64,000 nucleotides of DNA from NCBI GenBank assembly GCA_041645025.1, contig JBAZQV010000001.1, positions 20,477-84,476 of the forward strand, read 5' to 3'. Shown one piece after another: positions 8,661-15,901 of this stretch (its first letter is position 1; each line of letters starts with the position of its first letter). This DNA comes from GW2011-AR5 sp041645025. Its GTDB lineage: Archaea > Aenigmatarchaeota > Aenigmatarchaeia > GW2011-AR5. Below the pieces are notes generated by a model. The model ran no database searches. It was not told where the DNA came from and saw only the letters and a list, made by a program, of their open reading frames with translations. The translations under genes were made by a program, and so were the position numbers.

Positions 8661-10352
8661 ATGACTTATACTGTGGGTATTTCAACGGGCTTCTGGCGGG
8701 TAGCAAGAGACCCGGCGCTGCTCGGCTTGGCGCAGAAGATAGGTGGCTTGGGCGCTACGGGCGGGATACGGTTCGTGCAGCTTGATCTTGAATCTGTTGC
8801 CGAGTTCTATGAACCAGAAGTCAAAGTCCAGGTAAAGAGAATGAAGGACAAACTAGGAATGTTGTTTGTCGGGCTTCATGGCGAGATAGGCGAGCTGATG
8901 GCCTTGGACTCTGCGGAAAAAAGGATATGGGACCAGACGCACAGGAGACTGTGCCAGACAGCAAGATATGCCGCTGATCTCGGCTTCTTTTATGTAAACA
9001 TTCACATGTCAAACAAACAGGTGATCTCCTTTACAGAGGCACAACACCGCACACAAGGATATTTCTACCCTGTTGTCGGACCTGATGGAAAAGGGCTGCA
9101 AAGCATTATCATGGGCAATACAAAAATATATGACGAGGCAAAGAAGCATATACCCATGCATACCATAACTAGGAGCAATACGTTTAATGAAGAATATAAA
9201 AAATTACAGCAAGAAAAACTGAAACAACTTCCTGAAATTCTTGAGCACATTGCCGAACGAGAGCTAGAGCGATACCCTCCAGAACAAAGGACAGATGAAT
9301 TAAAGAAGGCAATAAAAAAGCAACACGAAGATAAAGCTCGACAAGACCTTCTAGACCAAGCATCTAATACTGCATACAGGGATGAAAGATTTCAATTTGA
9401 TGTCTGGCTGAAACTGGGGAACAGCGAAGCAGAAAAATACCAGTTGGATGACGGCGAGTGGGGTGCATTTCATCTTGTGGCGCACTGGATGAAGGAAAAG
9501 GGCGATTCTTACTGGACCAACATTGCAGGCGGCAAGGATCCTCAATCACTTTATTTCGAGAATGAGAACGCGTTCTGCGCCGCTGTTGCTTCCAAGTATA
9601 TAGAAGGCCATTTCACGCTGAAGGATAACCCGGCGAACAGGGAGTTCCTCGACGGCATGAGCATAAAGGAATGGTGCGAGGCAAAAAACCTGTACATGCT
9701 TACAGAGAACCCGGAATCAGGAGAAGGTGCAGAAGGCCTCTACCGGCTTTTCCGGCCAGAACACTACTACTATACAATAAAACATATCAATTCGCCGAAA
9801 ATAAAAATATGCCTGGATTTTGAACACATGGTTTCCCAGGGCCTTGACCCGGACGTTGAATTGAAAAAACTGCCTGATGACTTTGGCAAGATGGTTGTTC
9901 TCTTTCACCTAGGTCAGCCTGTTCCCTACGGCGGAACAGCACATATACCTGTATCACGCGGTTCGCTGGCCCAGGAGCAGATTTACCGGTGGCTTTATCT
10001 GATGAAGAAAAAAGGATGGAAAGACGGTTATGTACTATTTGAAAGAGGCGGCGGCAGGACAGGAAAAGGCGCGCTCCCTCAGGAAGTCTTTGAGGACACT
10101 GTCACGGCGCTAAGATGGATTGTGACTTTCCTGGAGCGCGACGTGAAGCCGGAGGACCTGCCGCCCGAATTCTACGGCATTTCATTGCAGAATGAGCCGG
10201 TTTTTGCTAGGCAGCTTGTAGCAATGAGAGAGCATGCATGGGATCCTCTTGAAGGATTGCTTAGCGTGCCTGAAGAAAAGCATACATTTCTGGGCAAGAC
10301 AGCTGTTGACAAGGGCAAGGGCCAGGAATGGGAAAAGAGGAAATTCAGATAA
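8661..10352 (+). CDS. TIM-barrel (xylose isomerase/AP endonuclease-like) protein, 563 aa
   Basis: The start is ATG 8661 because AGGTGAAA precedes it by 4 bp; an upstream ATG lacks such a site. The first 130 residues (VGISTGFWR, FVGLHGEIGEL, YVNIHMSN) and the last third (IKICLDFEHMV, VVLFHLGQP, YVLFERGGGR) supply strands and metal-ligand-like His/Glu/Asp residues of a xylose-isomerase-like TIM barrel. They are split by a long helical insertion (about residues 150-330). The substrate is unknown. It is paired with the 6895 gene. Confidence 0.7.
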   Translation: MTYTVGISTGFWRVARDPALLGLAQKIGGLGATGGIRFVQLDLESVAEFYEPEVKVQVKRMKDKLGMLFVGLHGEIGELMALDSAEKRIWDQTHRRLCQTARYAADLGFFYVNIHMSNKQVISFTEAQHRTQGYFYPVVGPDGKGLQSIIMGNTKIYDEAKKHIPMHTITRSNTFNEEYKKLQQEKLKQLPEILEHIAERELERYPPEQRTDELKKAIKKQHEDKARQDLLDQASNTAYRDERFQFDVWLKLGNSEAEKYQLDDGEWGAFHLVAHWMKEKGDSYWTNIAGGKDPQSLYFENENAFCAAVASKYIEGHFTLKDNPANREFLDGMSIKEWCEAKNLYMLTENPESGEGAEGLYRLFRPEHYYYTIKHINSPKIKICLDFEHMVSQGLDPDVELKKLPDDFGKMVVLFHLGQPVPYGGTAHIPVSRGSLAQEQIYRWLYLMKKKGWKDGYVLFERGGGRTGKGALPQEVFEDTVTALRWIVTFLERDVKPEDLPPEFYGISLQNEPVFARQLVAMREHAWDPLEGLLSVPEEKHTFLGKTAVDKGKGQEWEKRKFR

Positions 10353-10361
10353 GTCTTTCTT

Positions 10362-10470
10362 CTTTAAGCTTTTCTTAGAAAGAAAACCTTGGAAAAGAAC
10401 TATTATAGAAAAAGTGGCTTGCAGTCAAAAAGAACTTATTATATTTTCGGCTCACTGACGTTCGCAGTGT
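10362..10470. repeat. Short interspersed repeat, family 2, copy b
   Basis: It starts 10 bp after the stop of the TIM-barrel gene: CTTTTCTTAGAAAGAAAA, CCTTGG, AAAAGAACTATTATAG, then a second AAAAGAACTTATTATATTTT and GGCTCACTGACGTTCGCAGTG. The tail CACTG-acgttcg-CAGTG is itself an inverted repeat. The order of blocks matches the copies at 4336 and 58831. Confidence 0.55.
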
Positions 10471-10520
10471 GTAGAGTCTTAGCTAGCTTTTAGTTATTGT
10501 TTCAAACTACAGCAATAAAG

Positions 10521-10552
10521 CTTAAATATATGTTTAAACATATGTTTAAACA
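10521..10552 (+). promoter_or_regulatory. Promoter and palindromic operator of vapB (10552)
   Basis: The TATA-like CTTAAATATA (10521-10530) is followed by two copies of the palindrome TGTTTAAACA (10531-10540 and 10543-10552), the second overlapping the ATG. Double palindromes over the transcription start are typical of antitoxin autorepression. Confidence 0.6.
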
Positions 10553-10788
10553 TGGTAAAAACAATAACGGTCACGAACGAGGCGTACGAAATGCTCCGAA
10601 AAATGAAGAGCGGGGACGAAAGCTTCAGCGAAGTCATAAAGCGCGTAGCCAAGCCGAGAGTAAACCTGAGGGATTATTTCGGCATACTTCCAAAAGAAGG
10701 TGCAGAAGAAGCCCGCAAATCTCTTAAGGAAAGAAGGAAACGAATCTCGAAATCCATAGAGGCAAGAAAAAATGTTTATTCTAGATAG
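10552..10788 (+). CDS. vapB: VapB-type antitoxin (DUF217-like)
   Basis: 78 residues. The N-terminal MVKTITVTNEAYEML and SFSEVIKRV are the strand-helix pattern of small archaeal VapB/DUF217 antitoxins. A basic C-terminal tail (KSLKERRKRISKSIEARK) would wrap the toxin. It overlaps the toxin gene by 17 bp, so translation is coupled. Palindromic operators at the start suggest autoregulation. Confidence 0.85.
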   Translation: MVKTITVTNEAYEMLRKMKSGDESFSEVIKRVAKPRVNLRDYFGILPKEGAEEARKSLKERRKRISKSIEARKNVYSR

Positions 10789-11137
10789 CTCGGCTATTAT
10801 TGAAATATTTCACGGCACAGAAGCAGGAAATAAAATCGTGATGTTTCTGGAAGGAAAAAAGTTTTCTGTGACATCGTTTAGCGTGTACGAAATATTTTTC
10901 AGGGAAAAGGAAAAAGAAAAACTGAATGAGCTAATAAGCAGCACGGACATTTTTGTTTTTGATGAAGGCGCGGCGGAGACTGCGGTTTCTATAGAAAAGA
11001 ACCTTAAGAAGTCGGGCAGCATGATAAACGATATAGATATTTTCATCGCAGCCATATGCATGCAGACGAATTCCACACTCATAACCTGCGATAACGATTT
11101 CAAAAAAATTTCCGGACTCGATGCAGCCTTTTTCTGA
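10772..11137 (+). CDS. vapC: VapC-type PIN-domain ribonuclease toxin
   Basis: 121 residues. The PIN acidic residues appear in order: FILDSSAIIEIF (first Asp), SVYEIFF (Glu), NDIDIFIAA (Asp) and TCDNDF (last Asp). PIN toxins of this class cleave RNA, usually tRNA, when released from VapB. It is coupled to the upstream antitoxin by overlap. Confidence 0.9.
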   Translation: MFILDSSAIIEIFHGTEAGNKIVMFLEGKKFSVTSFSVYEIFFREKEKEKLNELISSTDIFVFDEGAAETAVSIEKNLKKSGSMINDIDIFIAAICMQTNSTLITCDNDFKKISGLDAAFF

Positions 11138-11237
11138 GCAAGCAATTAACTTTATATATACTACCATGCAGTAATACTTATAGTCCTGTAGATTGTGGTA
11201 TTTATAGGATTAAAAATCAAGTTAATTGTGATTAAAA

Positions 11238-12395
11238 ATGGAAAACCCACCGAAATCTGACGCAAAACTGAAAAAGAAGCAGGAACTTTTCAGGAAAAAC
11301 CAGCTGGCTCTTGCCAACAGGTTCAAGGACGAGGTTCTCAAGCAGTACAAGGGCATGGTAAAAGCGGTCGTGCTTTTCGGCTCGCTGACACGCAGCGATT
11401 TTCACGATAAAAGCGATATAGACATGCTGGTTATCATAGACGACGTCATGGCACGGCTCACGCCGGAGATGAAGGACGATCTGGACGACAGGCTTTATGA
11501 TATTGCAAAGAAAATTTCAGAGAGCATGACAGTGCAGCCTGCTTGGATGCTTTCAGAATTCTGGGACATGGCACGCATTGGTCATCCGCTTCTCTTTACC
11601 ATAGTGCGCGACGGCTGGGCACTTTACGATACAGGTTTCTTCATACCAATCCGCAAGTTGCTGGAGATGGGCAAGATACCCACGACGCTGGAAGCTGTGG
11701 AGAAGTTCATGGAGACGGCGCCGCAAAAAATCAACCGGGTTGAAACAGCCAAGTTGTATATGGTAGCCGAGGATCTATATTACTCAATGCTTAACAGCTC
11801 CCAGGCTGTTCTTATGTATATGGGGCTTAACCCACCATCACCAAAGCACACACCACTTGATGTCAAGGAACATCTGGTGGATGCAAAGCTGCTGGAGGAA
11901 AACTACTTGCAGGACCTGCAGAGCGTTATAGAATTCAGAAAAGCTGTGGAGCACAAGGAAGTCAAGGATATAACGGGCCAGCAGCTGGATGATTTCATAC
12001 AAAAAGCTAAGCAGTATGTTTCTCGCATGGAACAACTTCTCCTGCAGTTGCAGAAAAAGAAGAAAGAAACCATAGTCCACAAGAACTACGAGGTTATGAT
12101 AAAGGCGGCTGTAGCTGCGCTAAAGAAGATAGAAAAGCTCCCGCCGGACCCGAAGGATCTTCCGCATGCTGTAAAGGAATATTTGATAGATGCCAAACGC
12201 ATTGATCCCTACTTTTCCGATGTTTTCAAGCGCGTTATAACAATGAGGAAGATGCTGGATGAGGACAAGGTAAATGAAATACCGCAGAGGGACATAGAAC
12301 TTACGCGGGAGTATGTACGCAGATTTGTCCAGGATCTGAGGCCGATAATAGAGCCACCTCCTAAGAAGTCGGTTTCTAAAAAGAAGAAAAGGTGA
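11238..12395 (+). CDS. MNT-type nucleotidyltransferase fused to helical (HEPN-like) repeats
   Basis: 385 residues. The polymerase-beta-like nucleotidyltransferase core is at about 45-75: VVLFGSLTRSDFHDKSDIDML, carrying GS and DxD. A long helical C-terminus contains two similar units (LDVKEHLVDAKLLEENYLQDL...RKAVEHKEV and LPHAVKEYLIDAKRIDPYFSDVFKRVITMRK), resembling HEPN-type helices, and ends in a basic tail. In MNT/HEPN TA systems the two domains are usually separate genes. Here one chain carries an NTase and two helical units. A role in nucleotide transfer to RNA or protein is inferred. Confidence 0.7.
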   Translation: MENPPKSDAKLKKKQELFRKNQLALANRFKDEVLKQYKGMVKAVVLFGSLTRSDFHDKSDIDMLVIIDDVMARLTPEMKDDLDDRLYDIAKKISESMTVQPAWMLSEFWDMARIGHPLLFTIVRDGWALYDTGFFIPIRKLLEMGKIPTTLEAVEKFMETAPQKINRVETAKLYMVAEDLYYSMLNSSQAVLMYMGLNPPSPKHTPLDVKEHLVDAKLLEENYLQDLQSVIEFRKAVEHKEVKDITGQQLDDFIQKAKQYVSRMEQLLLQLQKKKKETIVHKNYEVMIKAAVAALKKIEKLPPDPKDLPHAVKEYLIDAKRIDPYFSDVFKRVITMRKMLDEDKVNEIPQRDIELTREYVRRFVQDLRPIIEPPPKKSVSKKKKR

Positions 12396-12399
12396 TCAG

Positions 12400-12714
12400 G
12401 TGCTGTCAGTTAGCTGCGGTTTTAGAGCACGTTACCCGACAGAGAGAGCACGGGCAATAGCAGGCATAAAGAACGATTTGTACAATCTCGGTCTTCTTTC
12501 CGGCATGTCCCAATCAGTTTTTCATGGCGACTTGCATAGTGTAGGCACAACTGCAAGGCGAATTAGAATCGGCGTCGTACCCTATTTGCAGACTTTGAAT
12601 GACTATCCAAATGTACGCGCCCTTTGGCAGGGTGCGGTGGAAGAGATAATTGGTGATTACATGGCGGCAGCAGAAAGAAACATGAGACAGCGCCGAGACA
12701 ATCATAATCTTTAA
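12400..12714 (+). CDS. Hypothetical protein, 104 aa
   Basis: GTG start 4 bp after the preceding stop. Not recognised. It is a basic helical protein (RYPTERARAIAGIKNDLYNLGLL) with no transmembrane segment or catalytic motif. It is possibly co-transcribed with the nucleotidyltransferase and heads a run of small ORFans reaching to 14369. Confidence 0.45.
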   Translation: MLSVSCGFRARYPTERARAIAGIKNDLYNLGLLSGMSQSVFHGDLHSVGTTARRIRIGVVPYLQTLNDYPNVRALWQGAVEEIIGDYMAAAERNMRQRRDNHNL

Positions 12715-12749
12715 AAGCTTTTACTTTTAAGTAATAACAAGGTTTAACT

Positions 12750-12962
12750 ATGTCAATGAAAATAATAAAACACAGCCCTTTAACATTCAGACATGACGAC
12801 GGCACCACAAGAATTTTTAGTGGTTATTCGCTGAATGTGCATCCTCACGGTGCTGACGTTTATTGCGACGGAAGGCCAACAGATATGTGCTTTGGCGAAC
12901 ATGCGGACGTAGGTAATATTTATGGTGCTGTTGTGGAAGATACACGTAAAAAGGTGAAATAA
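12750..12962 (+). CDS. Hypothetical small protein, 70 aa
   Basis: Not recognised. It is soluble and beta-rich (TFRHDDGTTRIFSGYSLNVHPHGADVYCDGR), with a lone histidine/cysteine set that does not form a clear metal site. The stop lies 2 bp before the next start, indicating an operon with the following membrane protein. Confidence 0.45.
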   Translation: MSMKIIKHSPLTFRHDDGTTRIFSGYSLNVHPHGADVYCDGRPTDMCFGEHADVGNIYGAVVEDTRKKVK

Positions 12963-12964
12963 AA

Positions 12965-13174
12965 ATGGGATATGAATTTCATGTGCACGGACTGTGGGTT
13001 CTCGGAGCGCTGTCGTTTTTTGTAGGCACGCTAATAGCAGGAAACCTGGAATGGGTTGAGGGCACGACAAATGCTTCCTTCATACTCTCGGTGATAATTG
13101 CATTCCTGTTCATATTGTTTGCAGGCGCACTGTGGATTTCTGCAGCTGTTAATGCAAGACAGGAACAAAGATAA
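12965..13174 (+). CDS. Small two-helix membrane protein, 69 aa
   Basis: Two hydrophobic helices (VLGALSFFVGTLIAGNL and FILSVIIAFLFILFAGALWI) are joined by a short polar loop. It is tightly packed between neighbours, with 2-bp gaps on both sides. It could anchor or export the larger lectin-like protein that follows; that is inference from position only. Confidence 0.5.
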   Translation: MGYEFHVHGLWVLGALSFFVGTLIAGNLEWVEGTTNASFILSVIIAFLFILFAGALWISAAVNARQEQR

Positions 13175-13176
13175 AT

Positions 13177-14010
13177 ATGCCAACACAAGCCGAAGTTTCC
13201 ATAGGCAGAAAATTTGATGTGCCAAAATCAGCTTCTGTTTATCCGTTAATAGGCAAGGCATACACAAGCCCTTCTCATTCTTTTTCATGTTCTCCAACAC
13301 TGGTCAGAACTGACAAGAACTATTATGATTCTCTTCAGGCACTCGCAGCGATGATAGAACGAGGCGAGCTGTCAGCAGACACAAGATTCATGACACAGGC
13401 AGAAGGTCTTGGCATAGAGAATTCTTACAAGAGACAGGGCAAAGACCCAAGAAAAGCGGATGAGTTCAGGGATTATTTCGCTAAAAACAGGGACAAAGTT
13501 TATTTGTGGGAATGGACATCAACAGGTCTGCGTGTTCCAAAAGGCTGGGAAAAAGGGCGAGTTGACAGCGATGGCAAATATCCAAGAATTATTATCGAGA
13601 CTGATATTCACAAAGCCATAGAGTTACTGAGGGGCGGGGCTATATGGCAAGACATCGGAGACAGCCTGAACAGAGCAGTCGGGGAACTACGGGTTCCTTC
13701 AGGCGGCGGAAAAGTCATAGTTGAATCGGACGAGGTATTTGGCATACCGACAGAAGCAAGAGATATAGCATTCCCTCACGAAGGTTATCATTCTCACTGG
13801 CATTTCAACGCAGCACCAGAATTGGATACAGCATCAGGCCAATATGACGTTGCTGTGTTACGCGGGGGCTACTGGCGTCGCGACGAGAGGTGCCTGAACG
13901 TCGATGCGGACTACAGGCGCTGGGACGCGGGCTCGGCCGATGGCTTCCGTCCAGTTCGGGGTTCGGTTCCAGAAATTGATGTTTTTAGATTAGTGCGAGA
14001 ACAGAGATAG
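13177..14010 (+). CDS. C-type-lectin/FGE-like protein with candidate variable C-terminal region
   Basis: 277 residues. The middle reads like a formylglycine-generating-enzyme/lectin fold: FMTQAEGLG, YLWEWTSTGLRVPKGW and HEGYHSHWHFN. The end, residues about 229-262, begins RGGYW and closes with DGFRPVRGS. That end is GC-rich, and many codons are NNC (tac, cgc, gac, tgc, aac, gtc, ggc, gcc), as in variable regions derived from AAC codons by diversity-generating retroelements. Fifteen further residues follow. No signal peptide is obvious. A plain lectin-fold protein without diversification remains possible. Confidence 0.55.
   Translation: MPTQAEVSIGRKFDVPKSASVYPLIGKAYTSPSHSFSCSPTLVRTDKNYYDSLQALAAMIERGELSADTRFMTQAEGLGIENSYKRQGKDPRKADEFRDYFAKNRDKVYLWEWTSTGLRVPKGWEKGRVDSDGKYPRIIIETDIHKAIELLRGGAIWQDIGDSLNRAVGELRVPSGGGKVIVESDEVFGIPTEARDIAFPHEGYHSHWHFNAAPELDTASGQYDVAVLRGGYWRRDERCLNVDADYRRWDAGSADGFRPVRGSVPEIDVFRLVREQR
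13861..13965 (+). other. Candidate DGR-type variable repeat (VR)
   Basis: Inside the 3' end of the lectin-like gene, this 105-bp segment encodes the RGGYW...DGFRPVRGS block. Its base composition is visibly more GC-rich than the flanking coding sequence, and ligand-facing positions use NNC codons. No template repeat or reverse transcriptase was found in the window, so this is a composition- and motif-based suggestion. Confidence 0.35.
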
Positions 14011-14012
14011 GC

Positions 14013-14369
14013 ATGATACGCATCAAAGCTGTGATACTTACAGCAGCTGCTTATGTATCGACGATTGGAATTCTTTCTTACAATACAATGAGTAAGCCAT
14101 CGTATCCCGTTGCTTCGGTTTCTCAGTCCGACTCGAGAAAACCGCCAAGCTTTTTGATTTACAGCAGAGCTTGCGATGGAAAATACGACGGAGTCAGACA
14201 GCTTGACGCAGGCACGCTGATGGATCACCCTTTTTTCGAGCCGCTTGCCGTCAAGGATGCTGCTGCGGAAGCAATAGGAGCAATCGACCAGCTGAATCTT
14301 GGCGTGAAATACGATGTATTTTTTCAGAGATGCAGGGCACAGCCAAACACAAAATTAAGAGAAATATAA
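14013..14369 (+). CDS. Hypothetical membrane-anchored or secreted protein, 118 aa
   Basis: An N-terminal hydrophobic helix (VILTAAAYVSTIGILSY) acts as signal or anchor and is followed by a polar outer part with two cysteines (RACDG, FQRCRAQ). It starts 2 bp after the lectin-like gene and closes the ORFan cassette 12400-14369. It converges with the eS1 gene. The function is unknown. Confidence 0.45.
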   Translation: MIRIKAVILTAAAYVSTIGILSYNTMSKPSYPVASVSQSDSRKPPSFLIYSRACDGKYDGVRQLDAGTLMDHPFFEPLAVKDAAAEAIGAIDQLNLGVKYDVFFQRCRAQPNTKLREI

Positions 14370-14386
14370 AACCGAATTTTTATCAA

Positions 14387-14953
14387 TCAGGCAGCTACGA
14401 CTTTCTTTTCATCAACGACTTCTGTTCGGCGGATTTCTATGCTGCCTACAGGGTAAACTTTGCTGCAGTCTTTTTTCAGCTTGTACTGCAGGTCACCGGT
14501 TATCACAGCATTAATGAATTCGTCAAGGTTCATTTTTTTTGCAGCCTCTCCTATGATGTCTATGGCAGTCTTGCGCGTATCGTTCTTGGTCGAGCTGCCG
14601 ACGCGCTTTATCAGCATGAAAACAGTCTTGACACGGACCTTTACGCCGTCCTTGGTTACCACGTCCTGAACTGCATCAACACGGCGACCGTGTCGCTGAA
14701 CCATCCTGTATATGCGTTCACGCATACATTCATGGCCTACAAGTTTTGTGTGGGCTATGTGACCGTCTATTGAGTCTATCCTGACCTTTATTTTTACGTA
14801 GAATTTTGAGTAATTTCTTGAAATTTCAATCAGACTTACGTTAAGGGTTCTTCCCATCAGTTGCCTTGGATCGGCAGCCAGCGTTTCGCCTATTGATTTG
14901 CCGCCGAACATCTCGGGTGCCATTACTTCGTACCATTGTTTTTTTACTGCCAT
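14387..14953 (-). CDS. rps3ae: Small-subunit ribosomal protein eS1 (S3Ae)
   Basis: 188 residues from ATG 14953; the in-frame GTG just upstream is part of a GTGAT ribosome-binding site. Family features are KKQWYEVMAPEMFGGKSIGET at the N-terminus, the GRTLNVSL strand, FYVKIKVRIDSIDGH and the basic RERIYRMVQRHGRRVD segment. The protein binds near the mRNA exit of the archaeal 30S subunit. It is a single transcription unit. Confidence 0.93.
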   Translation of the reverse strand: MAVKKQWYEVMAPEMFGGKSIGETLAADPRQLMGRTLNVSLIEISRNYSKFYVKIKVRIDSIDGHIAHTKLVGHECMRERIYRMVQRHGRRVDAVQDVVTKDGVKVRVKTVFMLIKRVGSSTKNDTRKTAIDIIGEAAKKMNLDEFINAVITGDLQYKLKKDCSKVYPVGSIEIRRTEVVDEKKVVAA

Positions 14954-15040
14954 AATTATCACGAAAAATCGTGGCGATTCATATGACGTATTGCTAATTT
15001 CGTCTTCCCTTACTTGCGTCAGAAGTTTTAAAAAGGTTGA

Positions 15041-15808
15041 TTATGCTGCTCTATCGAGAAGCACTTCTGCTACACCTGGTCTTTGAAGCATCATTTCTTC
15101 GTCACTTATATCCTCTTTTTCTAATTCGTAGGGGAAATTAAGCCATATAGGTTTACCGTCGTTCATAGGATAATCTCTTATACAAAAATCTGGTTTTAAG
15201 CCTGTCAAATTTGCATAAGATTTTTGATATGGTGCTGCAATAGTTACTTCTGCATCAAAAGGTATTATGTCAGTAATCATGGGCATTTGGATTGTATAAG
15301 TGGTTCCATCGGCCCTTATTTCAAAATTATACAAAGTGTAACTACGTGGGCCTAGTTTAATCGCATCTTTTGGTTCAAGTGCTTTTGCTTTACCATCCCT
15401 GACAACAAATGCCTTATCAGCATCCCTTCTTCGTAATCCGTTTACGGCAACGGTGCTTAATGAATGACCTGTTACCGTGCTGTCTAATACATCATCAGCG
15501 AAACAGATTTTTTTTAGTCTAAATGCTCTTGCGTATCTTGTAAGGTCACCCATGTTATAAACCCTTATTAGGGTTGACCTATTTCCTACTCCTTTTTCGT
15601 AGGACTTGCCTGTTACAGGAAAATGTGTGTGGTCTGCTCCAAGCCGTTTTAATGCCCCAGTTACGTAAGCTGCAGCATGGGCGCCACCTCGCCATACACC
15701 AGCTACAATGTCTGGTCTATAACCAGTGTCATACATTTGTTTTGCAAGTTTTGAACAATCAACTTCGAGCTCTTCCGTTGTTATAAAAATTTTATCTGGT
15801 ACTACCAT
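15041..15808 (-). CDS. Phosphoribosyltransferase-like protein
   Basis: 255 residues. A PRT-type fold is indicated by DIVAGVWRGGAHAAAYV (substrate loop) and FADDVLDSTVTGHSL, which sits where PRPP-binding VDDxxDTGxT occurs. The DTG is altered to DST, so PRPP binding could be non-standard. The C-terminal 90 residues extend beyond a minimal PRT. Purine salvage is the usual role of archaeal relatives; substrate specificity is not determined. Confidence 0.65.
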   Translation of the reverse strand: MVVPDKIFITTEELEVDCSKLAKQMYDTGYRPDIVAGVWRGGAHAAAYVTGALKRLGADHTHFPVTGKSYEKGVGNRSTLIRVYNMGDLTRYARAFRLKKICFADDVLDSTVTGHSLSTVAVNGLRRRDADKAFVVRDGKAKALEPKDAIKLGPRSYTLYNFEIRADGTTYTIQMPMITDIIPFDAEVTIAAPYQKSYANLTGLKPDFCIRDYPMNDGKPIWLNFPYELEKEDISDEEMMLQRPGVAEVLLDRAA

Positions 15809-15901
15809 ACTTGAACTAAAATCAAAATATTCTTAAAGACGATGTTGCGCGTAATTGTCGTCTCGAAGCAATATTTAATCCTTTATTCACAACCTTTATT
15901 T

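Noticed and set aside
12400..14369. Complete diversity-generating retroelement
   Set aside because: No reverse transcriptase, accessory protein or template repeat was found anywhere in the window; only a candidate target is reported.
14330..14773. 147-codon plus-strand frame
   Set aside because: Antisense to the eS1 ribosomal protein gene.
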